DNA of 64,000 nucleotides from Varanus komodoensis. Taxonomy: Eukaryota; Chordata; Lepidosauria; Squamata; Varanidae. The position numbers and the translations under genes were made by a program. Numbering within the stretch: position 1 is the first letter of the stretch; each line of letters starts with the position of its first letter. Positions 46,101 through 55,925 of the stretch are shown here, piece after piece. The notes beneath the pieces are model-generated. The model had not been told where the DNA came from. It searched no databases and was given only the letters and a program-made list of their open reading frames with translations. Location: assembly GCF_004798865.1 (NCBI RefSeq), contig NW_025336587.1:374734-438733 (forward strand), read 5' to 3'.

Positions 46101-46135
46101 GGGTGGGGCAGGAAGGGGGCTGGGTGGGGGAAGGG
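46101..46135 (+). other. G-quadruplex motif
   Basis: Six runs of three to five G separated by one to four bases lie within 35 bases. Such tracts fold readily in vitro. A role here is unknown. Confidence 0.6.
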
Positions 46136-46567
46136 ACATTTGGGGTCAGTGCAGACCATGTGGCCCAGCCCTACTGCCTGCCCCTCAGCCCTTGTCTCTT
46201 CCTGCTGTTGGAGTCCAATCTGCACCCTCAGAGGGGCAACCAGACTGCTTCTGTTTGTGCCAGGTATGACACGAGCAGTCTGGGGGCTTGACACCTGGAA
46301 AGCAAGCACCAAGAAATTGGCACCAATTGCATAAGCCACAGAATTTTGTATAAAATCAGCTGATCAGCACAAATTATGCTAGAGCCAACAGGTGTTTCTC
46401 AGGTTTTTCTCATTTGCCTAAAGCAAGCCAAACACCATGATTTACACACTTGTGTAAAGCTCTGGGAATTGCACAGGGTTACATTCCTGCAAAATCCTTC
46501 AGCCTTTTCCAAAAGAGCAGAAACCATGGTCTGCCTCAGAGATAGAAATCCAGGGCGATCAGAACTC

Positions 46568-46601
46568 ACCGTGCCTGAATGCCCACCGTGCCTGAATGCC
46601 C
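46568..46601 (+). repeat. 17-bp perfect tandem duplication
   Basis: ACCGTGCCTGAATGCCC occurs twice head to tail with no mismatch. It is followed by an inverted piece (CAATGCCCAAGC against GCTTGAATGGGCATT). Confidence 0.9.
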
Positions 46602-46810
46602 ATCAATGCCCAAGCTCCCATTGGCTTGAATGGGCATTTTTCTTAATGGTGAAACTGCCATGCTGGAAGAGCAGAGGGAACGAGATTCCAAATTCCTAAA
46701 AACAACTCTGTATACAGTATTTATATTAAGAGCCTGATCATTAAAACAACAGTAGATGATACTAAAGCTTCAACTGAACAGAATAAAATGACAAGCCATT
46801 GATTGAAAAA

Positions 46811-47664
46811 TGTTGTTAGTCACGAAGTTGTGTACGACCCATCACGACCCCATGCACAACATTCCTCCAGGCCTTCCCGTCCTCCACCATCCCCCAGAGT
46901 CCACCTAAGCTCACGCCGACTGCTTCACTGACCCCATCCATCCACCTCATCCTGTGCCGTCCCCTTCTTCTTTTGCCTTCAATCCTTCCCAGCATCAGGG
47001 TCTTCTCCAGGGAGTTCTTCCTTCTCATTAGGTGGCCAAAGTATTTCATCTTCAGGATCTGGCCTTCTAAAGAGCAGTCGGGGTTGATCTCTAGGACTGA
47101 CTGGTTTGATCGCCTTGCGGTCCAAGGGACTCGCAGAAGTCTCCTTCTGCACCACAATTCAAAGGCCTCAATTCTTCAGTGCTCAGCCTTCATTTTGATC
47201 CAACTTTCACAGCCATACATTGCAACTGGGAAAACCATAGCCTTGATTCATGGATCTTACATTCCAGGTTCCTATGGAGTATGGATCTTTATAGACTCGG
47301 ACTCTCTTTTTACCACCAGATACATCAGCAACTAGGTGTCCTTTTGGCTTTGACCGAGTCGCTTCACTCTGTCAGGTGCTACTAGTACTAGCCCTCTGCT
47401 CTTCTCCAGTAGCACATTGGACACCTTCTGTCCTGAGGGGCTCATCTTCCGGTGTCATATCTTTTTGCCTCTTGGTACTGTCCATGGGGTTTTCATGGCA
47501 AGGATAATGAAGCGGGTTGCCATTTCCTTCTCCAGTGGATCACGTTTTGTCAGAGCTCTCTGCTATGACCTGTCCGTCTTGGGTGCCCCTGCACGGCAGA
47601 GCTCATAGCATCATTGAGCTACACAAGCCCCTTCGCCACGACAAGGCAGTGATCCATGAAGGAG
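46811..47664 (-). mobile_element. BovB LINE with both ends and a large internal deletion
   Basis: On the minus strand the element starts at ACTCCTTCATGGATCACTGC, the same first bases as the long BovB at 61608. It carries the 5' leader and N-terminal start up to GTWNVRSMNQG (about 47241-47285). It then jumps at about 47240 to MVFPVAMYGCE, the reverse transcriptase C-terminal tail, and reads on through WCRRRLLRVPWTARRSNQSV and YFGHLMRRKNSLEKTLMLGR to the 3' end near 46811. Roughly the whole endonuclease and reverse transcriptase are missing. TTGAAAAA at 46803-46810 and again at 47665-47672 is a candidate 8-bp target duplication. Confidence 0.85.
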
Positions 47665-47672
47665 TTGAAAAA

Positions 47673-47859
47673 AGTAGCTTAACTCAATAGAAAATCAGAA
47701 AGACAGGTAGTCTGACACAAATAAAACCAGCAGTCCTAAGAGTTTTCTTTTTCTTTTGAATTCCTCTTGCTCAAACTCCCAATTTACTTGCATGGACTTG
47801 CTCTGGTTCTCAGTCAGCAGGACTTCTGAAACATAGCAGCTTTTATTTTGAACTTCATA
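47673..47859. other. Unassigned short spacer
   Basis: Nothing is recognised. Confidence 0.3.
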
Positions 47860-48213
47860 GGAGCTGTCCATAGTGGTGAACCTATTTTGGGTTTTGGGAA
47901 GGCTGTCAGAAAGAGGAAGGACAAGGATCTCTTCTCAATCATCCCAGAGGGAAAGACACAGAATACTGGGCTCAAGCTACAGAAAGCCAAATTCTGGCTA
48001 GATGTCAGGAAAAATGTCCAGATTGTTATAGCAGTACAACAATAGAACCCATGACCTGAGGAGGTGGTGAACTCTCCCACCCTGGAGGCATCCAAGAGGC
48101 AGCTGGGTAGCCATCTGAGAGGGAAGGTGTAAATCAGTGCCCTGCCACAGCAGCGGGTTGGACTCCATGGCTCCGTGGCCCCTTCCAACTCTACTAGTCT
48201 ACGATTCTAATTC
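47860..48213 (+). mobile_element. CR1-type LINE 3' end
   Basis: GTCAGAAAGAGGAAGGACAA, CATCCCAGAGGGAAAGACAC, TCTGGCTAGATGTCAGGAAA, CCTGAGGAGGTGGTGAACTC and the end CTACTAGTCTACGATTCTA are the CR1 terminus in sense orientation. It is 5' truncated. Confidence 0.9.
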
Positions 48214-48280
48214 AATGGACCACAACATAGGCCAGATGGACCCCTGGCCCCTTCCAGCTCTAGAATTCCATCGTTCTGTG
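48214..48280 (+). mobile_element. Second CR1-type 3' end directly after the first
   Basis: CAGATGGACCCCTGGCCCCT and TCCAGCTCTAGAATTCCATCGTTCTG repeat the last 60 bases of a CR1 end immediately downstream of the first one. It could be a second short insertion into the tail or a tandem duplication during insertion. Confidence 0.65.
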
Positions 48281-51204
48281 GGGATGGTGTTCAGCACTGT
48301 GAAGCTCAAATTAAAAGGACCCCCCACTGGCATCAGGGTTGCCACTCTCCCTGTGGATTCCTTTGACCCGGCAAAAACAGCAGATCTGCACTGAAGATGT
48401 TTTCTGCCTTCAGGGCGGCAGCAGCACCTTCCCAGATTGGAAAACCCACAGAGCTTGCCCATTCTCTGCCCAGCTCTTTTGCTCAGAAGCATAGCTTTGC
48501 GGCGCTGAAACAGGATGGCTTGGCTCCAGCTGAGCTTCTGCTCCCAGCCCAGCAGCCCCAGTGCTTTATCCTGCTTGTGCACATGGCAGAGCTGGAGTAA
48601 TCCCTGCATTCTCTTGCTTCATCGTCCCTGGACGGTTGGCGAAGCCGTGGGAAATGTGGGAGGGGTGCAGCACCGGCCTGGCAGGCAACCAGTTCAGGAG
48701 GCCCCCTGAATCTGGCACAGCAGCTGAGAGGAGGGGCAGAGCTATGAGGGGGCGGGGAGGCCGTTTAGCCATGCAGGACATCCTGTTTCTCTGGCTCTGC
48801 TGCTGCTGCTACACATTTCATGCCACCTTGTCCCTGAAGCTCCCTATGCACGTCTCCACAAAGCACACGAAACACAGACCCTGGAATTTCTCCATATATG
48901 GAATTTAAAACCACTTAAGGCTATTTTGATGTGAACTAGCCTTGCGCACATCAAAGGCCGGTATCATGGGCCATCAAAAACTGAAAAACAGAAGAAAGTG
49001 TCTGACACCAAGCAGGTGAGAGAGTCCATGCCCAGGCAGGTCTCAGTGGGGAGAAATTCCACACCTGGGGAGCCATTACCGAGAAGGCCTCCCTTTATCT
49101 ATCTGTCTTCCTTTCCCCCAGAACTCAGAGATTCTAGTGGGCAAGGAGAGGTCAAAACCTGGGAAAATGTATCCCCAGCATACGGAAACCTCCTGGGCCC
49201 TCTCCCTAAGCAGGCCCTCCTCCTGAACGGCTAATGCTGGGGGGTCTTCCTTGGGATCAGGGGGTTCTGATCCTCTGGGAATGAGGGATTCAGGCCCTAC
49301 ATGATGGCACACACCTGCCAGACTAGCTGCTTCTCCAGTGCAGCCCCAAAAGGCACCCCCCAAGCTTTGGAAGTTTCATATGTGGAGTTGCCCCAATAAA
49401 ACTTACAAGATTTATACTTTGGGATACAGAAGACTGCCTGATTACTCCCTGCCACCTTCCAATCTGCAGCTTTGCCATTCACGTTCCTTCTACGGGAAAC
49501 GAAGCACCACAGCTGATGTGCAACGATCCGCCCACTGGCAAATCGCTCTCAAAAGCAGAGCACTTTGGCTGAGGGATGATGCCATAGGACTGGGCTGATA
49601 TTCAAATACTGGGCAAGCTCTCATTGTTTTCCTACAATTTCCTACCTCAGACTGTAAAAAGCCTGTTAAATTGAAACCTGTTAAATTCTGATTGTTTTAT
49701 CTTGACACATCATGATGTTTTTCCTGATGTCAGTAATGGTTTCTGAATGTTTCTGTATTTTCCTTTGTCTATTGTTGCTGCACATTGCTCATTCAAGGTC
49801 TCATCCACCTCCCTGCAAAAGCAGATGTGGCTGCTGCTCCATGAAACACTCTGCACATGCTCTGTTCTCCTTGTAGACAGCCCATCAGAGCTGGTGGGAT
49901 TTTTTTCTCTGCCAGAGCAGGATTTCCTGGATGTTCCCAATAATCTGCTGAGCGTAGCGCATCTGTGTGAATCCAAACATTCGTTCTTTCTGATCCTAAA
50001 GAGAGATTTCCGGACACATGTTAGCAAGGTACAAATTGTGCTTCAAGGATGACCGGGCATCTCCTATTCCATCATTTGTTGATGAAATTAGATAACTTTT
50101 GGGGATAGATGAGCAATTCAAAAAAGCAAATATTTTGCAACCCCCGCTTCCCCACGCAGAGGGTGGCAAGTCTGCAGATCCATCAACATGGGAAAACAGG
50201 CCTGTGGTGGGATTGAGAGGTTGCCTTCTGAGAAATCAGATGCTCTCCAAAATCCAATGCAGATTTCTCACACTTCCCTGGTTAGTATGGATCAAGGCAG
50301 TCCGAGATAATCCGGCTACAAACTGTTCTGCCTGTTCAAACTTGTTGCGGGAATATAGGGGCTGGCTGACCGGACATGTGAAAACTTTCCAAACTGCACC
50401 AGCTTTCCTTGCACGCCCCTCTTCCAGCTCATCCTAACAGGAAAAGAGTGCAATTCAGGGCACGCTTTCGACTGACGCATGCAAGTGTGTGTTTTTAGAG
50501 AACACATGCCTCCCAACCATGCATATCAAAAAGTATTTTTCAAGCAGTAACGGACTGTGTGCTGGTTGGGACTGGGGGTATCTGGACTCTGGTTTTGGGC
50601 CAGCTCCTGACTCGCAGCCTAGCCCACTTCAAAGAGCTGCTGCGAGGCTGAAATGGAGAGGAGGAGATTAGCCAAGCTGCCTGAGTTCCTCTCAAGGAGA
50701 AAGAAATATGGGGTAGAAATACGATAGCAACTAAAATGAAATCGGAAATCCTCTCTTCTGATTCTCAGAAGTGGCTTGTTCTCTGAGCACATCTGGGTCA
50801 GGAGGGAAGAGGACTGCTCCCAAGGGACTGCTCCCCTGCTCCCATCAGGGACTGCCCCCGCTGCCTTCCCTGTAACCTCACCGCCTCCGTTTGCCTTTCT
50901 TCTACCATTCTCAGCACAGAGAAGGCACCCCAGTCCTAACCAAGCGAATGGCTGCTTGAGCTTTGAGTAACTTCTTCTCCCTCCTCCTCCTCTCATTATT
51001 GATCAAGTTTGAGAAGAAGGAGAAGGCTGCAAGGGAGTAAGAACCCTGCTAGCCCAGGGTCCTACCTGCTGCCCACTTCTGTTTCTACAGTGGCCAATCA
51101 GCTCCCCAAAAGCAGGGCAGGAGCATAGCAGCACCCTCCTACCCATTTTCTCCAGCACCCAATGGCACAGACAGACTGCTTCTGATGCTGGAGGTAGCGC
51201 AGAA
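48281..51204. other. Unassigned stretch
   Basis: No exon or repeat family is recognised. It is mixed GC-rich and AT-rich DNA. Frames such as 48561-48908 and 50619-50996 have no motif. Confidence 0.35.
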
Positions 51205-51390
51205 CCATGAGGACTAGCAGCCTTCTTTTCCATGACTTGTCCAGTCCCCTTTTAAAGCCATTTAAATTGGCAGCCATCGGTACATCCTGTGGAAGGGAAT
51301 TTCATAGCTGTATTATGTACTGTGTGGGTGAAAAAAATCCACCTGTTAAAAATACACCTTTTTTGCATCCCACACTGTAATTAGGGACCC
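51205..51390 (-). mobile_element. CR1-like LINE 3' fragment (another subfamily)
   Basis: CATGACTTGTCCAGTCCCCT, TTTAAAGCCATTTAAATTGG, CATCCTGTGGAAGGGAATTT and CATAGCTGTATTATGTACTG match the reverse complement of a CR1 subfamily 3' region common in sauropsids, different from the copies at 33 and 48 kb. Confidence 0.7.
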
Positions 51391-51434
51391 AGCACAGTTC
51401 CAGGAAATGCACCGTTCTGTTTGTAGACTTGCAT

Positions 51435-51604
51435 GTCTTTATTTATTATATTCATATGACGCTCTGTAGCCCAAAGGTTTCTCTGGGTGACTTGCAATAA
51501 AAGCATGGACAAGCAACAATAAAAGCAATAAAGCAATAAATAGAAGAATAAAGTCAAGTATACCCAAGTAATTTCCATTAGAAATATAAAATATAAAAGA
51601 CGGA
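51435..51604 (-). mobile_element. L2-type LINE, tail part
   Basis: TTTATTTATTATATTCATAT, GACGCTCTGTAGCCCAAAGG and TTTCTCTGGGTGACTTGCAA are the inverted L2 tail. It appears split from 51946-52425 by a CR1 insertion. Confidence 0.65.
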
Positions 51605-51945
51605 GGGGGATATGATAGCACCCCACAGGGATTTGAAAGGCTGTCACAAAGAGGAAGGACAAGATCTCTTTTCATTCATTCCAGAGTGCAGGACTTGGAA
51701 TAACAGACTGAAGTTAAAAGGTTTATCCAGATTTAGTCTGGACTCCAGGAGGAACTTCCTGACTGTCAGAACAGTACAGCAATGGAACTGATGACCTGGG
51801 GAAGTTGTGCGCTCTCCCTTGCTGAAGACATTCAAAAAGCTTCTGGACAGCGATCTAAATGAGACGGTGTATCCCAGTGCCCTGCTGGACCCAATGACCT
51901 TCTGGCCCCTTCCGGCTCTACTATTCTATGATTCTGTTATTCATG
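51605..51945 (+). mobile_element. CR1-type LINE 3' end, nested in L2
   Basis: GATTTGAAAGGCTGTCACAA, CATTCCAGAGTGCAGGACTT, TCTGGACTCCAGGAGGAACT, AGCTTCTGGACAGCGATCTA and CGGCTCTACTATTCTATGATTCTG run collinear with the CR1 end at 25900-26245. Both sides are L2 sequence on the opposite strand, so this CR1 is the younger element. Confidence 0.9.
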
Positions 51946-52425
51946 GCAAGAAAATATAGTGAGCAAGCAGTAAGAAGTTAAGGGAATGAAAATTGGTGAC
52001 TAAAGGCATGTGCTAAATTTTAAAAGTCTTGCTTGGTGACCAGAGGCAGACAATCATGGAGCCCACTAAGGAGAACATTCCAATCACAGTGAAGGCCGCT
52101 TCCCCTCACTTCATTTGGAGGTGGCCCTTGGAGAAGGACCTCCAATGAAGATCTGAGTGGTCCGGCAGGGATGGATGGAGAGAGGCGTTCCCTCAGATAT
52201 CCTGGCCCCAAGCCGTTTAGAGCTTTGCAGGTTAATGCCAACACTTTAACAAGCAGCCAGTGCACCTGGTGGAGGAATGAGAGCAGGACGTGCTCTCAAG
52301 AAGTAAGTCCTTGTTCAGAGCCATGCCGCTCTTTTCTGGGTTAGTTGGAGTGTCCACTCCATCTTCAAAGGTAGCCCCATGAACAGTGCATTGCAGTGAT
52401 CCAGGCAAGAGGTTCCCATGGAGAG
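51946..52425 (-). mobile_element. L2-type LINE, ORF2 C-terminal part
   Basis: The minus-strand frame at 52020-52265 reads LALTCKALNGLGPGYLRERL, a hallmark of the L2/CR1-group C-terminal region (usually LTFKALNGLGPAYLSDRL). Blocks such as CATGAACAGTGCATTGCAGTG lie upstream. Stops interrupt it. It is truncated or cut by the SINE at 52426. Confidence 0.8.
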
Positions 52426-52655
52426 CCAGTGTGGTGTAGTGGTTAAGAGCATGGGATTGGGACTCAGACAACCTGGGTTCAAGTCTCCGCTCAGCCATGG
52501 AGCCAATTGGGTGACTTTGGGCCAGTCACAGACTCTCAGCCCAACCTACCTCACAGGGTTGTTGTTGTGGGGATAAGATGGAGGAGGAGATGTAAGCTGC
52601 CTTGAGCCCTTTGCAGGAAAAAGGCAGGATATGAATGGAAACAAACAAACAAACA
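52426..52655 (+). mobile_element. Squamate tRNA-type (Sauria-like) SINE, best copy
   Basis: This is a near-complete Pol III retroposon. Its tRNA-like head has an A box TGGTGTAGTGGT (52432-52443) and a B box GGTTCAAGTCT (52476-52486). The body contains GGTGACTTTGGGCCAGTCAC and CCTACCTCACAGGGTTGTTG, the 3' part has GTAAGCTGCCTTGAGCCCTT, and it ends in a CAAA run (52640-52660). It is non-coding and depends on a partner LINE for movement. Its family matches the inverted copies at 20.6, 29.8, 32.5 and 37.1 kb. Confidence 0.9.
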
Positions 52656-52660
52656 AACTG

Positions 52661-53399
52661 TGACAAGGCCCCATTCATCCAAGGAGGAACCTGGCTGAAA
52701 GGTCAGCCCATCCAGTGGGACGTTGCTCCACCTGTGAGCAACTGTGCTCGGCCTTTGCTTCGAAAGCAAGCTGAGCACAGAGGAGGTCCACAAACATGCA
52801 TGGAACGAAGGCTCTGCTCCTGGAAGCCTTCTCCCACGTCACACGCAGCAGCACAGGCAAAGTGCTGCGTGGGGAAAGCGGAACACCATCCTGGGAGTGC
52901 AGTCCAGGGAATCCAAGTGCCTTCCACATCCCTAGTGACAATAACCATCTCGGTAAAATTAGGAGGATGCTCAGAGAGGGCAGTCTGTGAAAGAAAACAA
53001 GGAATGGGTAACCTGTCATTTGCGGAAATCATTTCAAACCCTGGTCCAGGGATGGATTTCTCACATTCTGTGGATTTCAGTCTCTCTCCTAAGCTCTGCT
53101 GATTTAAAGCGGGATCCATTTCTGCTTGACAATCATCATTTACGGATAGGACAGAGTGGGGAATCCTTTGTAATTGCTTTTTCCTTAAACTCTGCACCAT
53201 CAGAAGCCAAACCCCGCATCCTGGGTACATTCTGCAAAGCAGTGCGTGGGTTCCTTCTATTCTGCCATGTTGACTTTCTGTCTTTACTAATTACATTTTT
53301 CCTCCATGAGCAGGGAACCCAGCCATACCTTTCTTCTGAATTTGAAAACCAGGAATGCCTGTCTTTGCTTTTCTGACCCATGTTAATGAGAAGCATATC
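52661..53399. other. Unassigned stretch
   Basis: Both strands have long chance frames here (52635-53102 plus, 52703-53230 minus). Neither shows a domain, and they overlap each other. No repeat is recognised. Confidence 0.35.
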
Positions 53400-53865
53400 A
53401 GCAACAATGATTTATTACGGTCAGTGACCAGCTAGATCCTAATAAACAATTTACAAATAACACCATAGGTTAAAATATTCCAACTATTAAAAGACAGAAT
53501 AACAATAAACAAATGTTGCAACATTGCTTAAAATCACCTGTTACAATTTTTAATTAACATTTTAAAATATTGCATATGGTATCTTGGCGCATCTTGCAGG
53601 CAGCTACAAAAAACAGCACAACAAGCTGTTAGCTGGGCATTGATACCTATATGGTGCTTCCTAGCAACCTCTACGTCAAATCTGCCTGGCCACCTTCTCA
53701 GCCGATGAGAAATAAACTTGTCCTGCATTTCTTGAGAAAGCTGACAGTAAAAAATAACATGTTCAATTGTTTCAACCCCTCCGGCACCACGAGGGTAAAC
53801 CCTCTCCACCACTGGCGTCTGACAGTGTCTCCCCTCCAAACCGCAGAGGGGAGGGGGCATATCAG
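53400..53865 (-). mobile_element. LINE C-terminal Cys/His tail and 3' end (family unassigned)
   Basis: The minus-strand frame at 53534-53860 reads GGVETIEHVIFYCQLSQEMQ, then RRWPGRFDVEVARKHH and AQLTACCAVFCSC. This resembles the C-terminal zinc-knuckle-like tail (E..EHV..YC) found in several vertebrate LINE proteins. An A/T-rich 3' part follows, ending near GATTTATTACGGTC, the reverse complement of a GACCGTAATAAA end. The frame is intact for 109 codons but is only the end of the protein. Confidence 0.6.
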
Positions 53866-54014
53866 AATCACAGGGGGTTGCGGCATGATTGTGGCTGAAG
53901 GCCTCCAGAACTGTAAGATGGCTGCTTGGCTTAGCGCCTATTCACAGTCTACAAGTGCCTTCTTCCCTCTGGCTGAATGTTCAGCCCGATGCGCGCAGCC
54001 ACCCCAAGATCCCT

Positions 54015-54112
54015 GGGAATGTGATGCAGCGGCAAAAAGGACAAATGCTACTTTGGGAAGCATAAACAGAATCCTCACTCCCAGGACAAGAGAGGTACAA
54101 GAGGGATGCCAA
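54015..54112 (+). mobile_element. CR1-type LINE fragment
   Basis: GTGATGCAGCGGCAAAAAGG, ACAAATGCTACTTTGGGAAG and a CCAGGACAAGAGAGGTAC piece match the same part of the CR1 3' region as 25625-25710. Both ends are missing. Confidence 0.7.
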
Positions 54113-54466
54113 CACGAACTGCAGGATGGCTGAGAGTGGAGGTCCGCTTGGCCAAGGAAGCCTCTGTGCACAAAGCAAATCCGTCAGTCGCTCCTTGGCA
54201 TCTCCAGGAGGGGTTAAAGGAGAACAGGCGAGGGGCACTCGGCAACATGGATGCATGGGAGACAGTGGCAAAAGCCTCTCGTGTTAATTGGACTGCTCCC
54301 GGTTGGTCCTCATGTGGGTACCTCACACTCCCTAGGGTGAAACTGTGGTTTCACTTCAGAAATCCTTGGGGAAAGCACCCCCTGTTCACAAATAGCAGTA
54401 CATGCATTCAGGAAATGCCTGTCCATTCGCATTGCTATGGACTTTTAAAAATTGTGGCCTGGCCCA

Positions 54467-54517
<51 letters not shown>

Positions 54518-54600
54518 ACATTTCTATGCCGCCCCTTGCCGAAACCTCGGGGCGGCTTACAACATGATAAAATACATTGAAATACAATAGTACATGCTTG
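54467..54600 (-). mobile_element. L2-type LINE 3' tail with (ATT)n
   Basis: A 50-base ATT run (54467-54516) is followed by AACATTTCTATGCCGCCCCT and CGGGGCGGCTTACAACATGA. This is the inverted L2 terminus, with the ATT run as its 3' tail. Confidence 0.85.
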
Positions 54601-54650
54601 TCTGACATATAAAGCCCTAAATGGATTACGACCCTGTTACCTAAAGCAAT
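54601..54650 (+). mobile_element. L2-type LINE, ORF2 piece
   Basis: ACATATAAAGCCCTAAATGG, ATTACGACCCTGTTACCTAAA encodes TYKALNGLRPCYLK, the L2 C-terminal block in sense orientation. The continuation appears only after an AT-rich insert, near 55140 onwards. Confidence 0.65.
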
Positions 54651-55130
54651 GGTTTTCAACATTTTTACACTGGCAAAAACAGGAAAATTATTTCAGGGAC
54701 TGCTGAGGCAGAAATAAAAAGCATTATGTACATAATATAATATTTTGTGTATGTTAAATATAATACCAAATATGATACCAAAAAATGAAAATTCTCTAAA
54801 ATAACCAGAGACAGAGCTGTAAAAATGCTAATAAAAGAATAAAATATTGAAATTAAATGTAATCAAATACAACTGATTTTTTTTAGAGAACAATGTTTAA
54901 TTCAAATAAGGCTAGTGTGAAATCTGCTGTGGCTTCTTTCCAAGAAAACATGATCAAAAATTTACTCTATCAAAATACAAAATCAATATAAAAGCAATAG
55001 TATGCTCGTATCAAATACAAATTTAGACACAATATTAACAGCAGAGCTATACAAAATCAGAGCTACTTAGTACAATAATATTAATAATGTTAAATAATGA
55101 AACACAAAGAACCTTACACACTCAGACCCC
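54651..55130 (+). mobile_element. AT-rich insertion inside L2, possibly hAT-derived
   Basis: CAATGGTTTTCAACATTTTT at 54648-54667 resembles the CAGTGGTTCTCAACCTTT start of many hAT transposons. The following DNA is AT-rich and lacks L2 blocks, while L2 coding blocks resume downstream. No matching inverted end is found, so the class is uncertain. Confidence 0.35.
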
Positions 55131-55590
55131 CTTACACACCAGCACAGCTTTCCTTGACCATAATGGCATCAGTCGTGTTTGTGAGGCCTTGCCATCTCAG
55201 CTCGCGCCTTCGCTGTGGCACAGAGCTCTCCAGGATGAGTCCTTGAAGCCAGCCCAGTCACCAAATCACAGCGCTGTTGCTGCCCAACAGCTCCTCTGAG
55301 GCCTTCGTTGCCCCATCCAGAGCTGCCTGCTCCTTTAACACCAAAGTCCTTCACGCCCAGCGAGCTGGCATGGGTGAAGAGGCAGGAAATCACTACCTCT
55401 GGAATAAACTCCCGTGGGAAGCTCGCCTGGCACCGTCACTGTTCTCGTTTTGGCACCAGGAGAAAACATACCTTTGTAATAGCTATTTAAATTGGTTTAT
55501 ATTTAAATTGGATTTCTTGGATTGTGTAAACTGCCTAGGGACTTTTTAAAGTATTTAGTGGCATAGAAGAGGAAATTTAAATAAATATAA
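55131..55590 (+). mobile_element. L2-type LINE, end of ORF2 and 3' tail
   Basis: A frame reads a RAGMGEEAGNHYLWNKLPWE stretch followed by ARLAPSLFSF and EKTYL. These are the last blocks of L2 ORF2 (usually LWNSLP.E.R.APSL..FR..LKT.L). A T-rich part, TTGTGTAAACTGCCTAGGGA and an AAATAAATATAAAT tail follow. Confidence 0.75.
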
Positions 55591-55604
55591 ATGAATACAT
55601 CAGC

Positions 55605-55925
55605 ATTGGTTTGTTTGTTTGTTTAAAGTTTTTATATGTTGTCCAATATTAGAGTCACTGCACAGCTTATGAAAACCCAGAAACAAAACCCTGCATCTGA
55701 TCATTAATAATAAAATCAAAGATAAAACTAATTGAATGTTAAAATGTCGGGAAAATAAAAAGGTTTTGCCTGATGCCAAAAAGAGTAAAGTGATGGTGCC
55801 AGGCAAACCTCCCTGGGGAGCATTTCCAAAGTCGGGGCACCACTGCTGAAAAGGCCCTTCTCCAGGCAGCCACCCTCCTGATCTCCTCCAAGGAGGGCTC
55901 CTGGACAAGGACCTCTGCATCCCTT
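55605..55925 (-). mobile_element. L2-type LINE 3' region
   Basis: A TTTG run, then GTTTTTATATGTTGTCCAAT, further CCTGGGGAGCATTTCCAAAG, GGCACCACTGCTGAAAAGGC and AGGGCTCCTGGACAAGG, is the inverted L2 3' region and end of ORF (SLGSAFPKS/LWNSLP region). It faces the plus-strand L2 just upstream, tail to tail. Confidence 0.75.

Larger units (their letters stand above)
42429..46802. other. Unassigned stretch with simple repeats and G-rich motif
   Basis: No gene is recognised. Seen directly are a GGA-rich run (42975-43005), a GCTTT run, an ATG run, a G-run at 45146-45155, a strong G-quadruplex motif at 46101-46135 and a 17-bp tandem duplication at 46568-46601. Bases 43975-44105 and 45205-45245 (CTAATTAATTGCTAATTAGC) look like possible regulatory DNA. 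Confidence 0.35.

Noticed and set aside
45767-46291. 174-codon plus-strand open frame
   Set aside because: GC-rich, stop-poor DNA with no motif and overlapping frames on both strands. It contains a G-quadruplex run and shows no coding texture.
52426-52500. tRNA gene
   Set aside because: A and B boxes are present, but no cloverleaf acceptor stem or anticodon arm fits. The downstream body shows it is a SINE head.
52703-53230. 175-codon minus-strand open frame
   Set aside because: It overlaps a 155-codon plus-strand frame, runs into SINE-adjacent DNA and shows no domain or conserved block.
54106-54567. Frame ending in a poly-Tyr stretch
   Set aside because: The Tyr run is the (ATT)n tail of an inverted L2 element.
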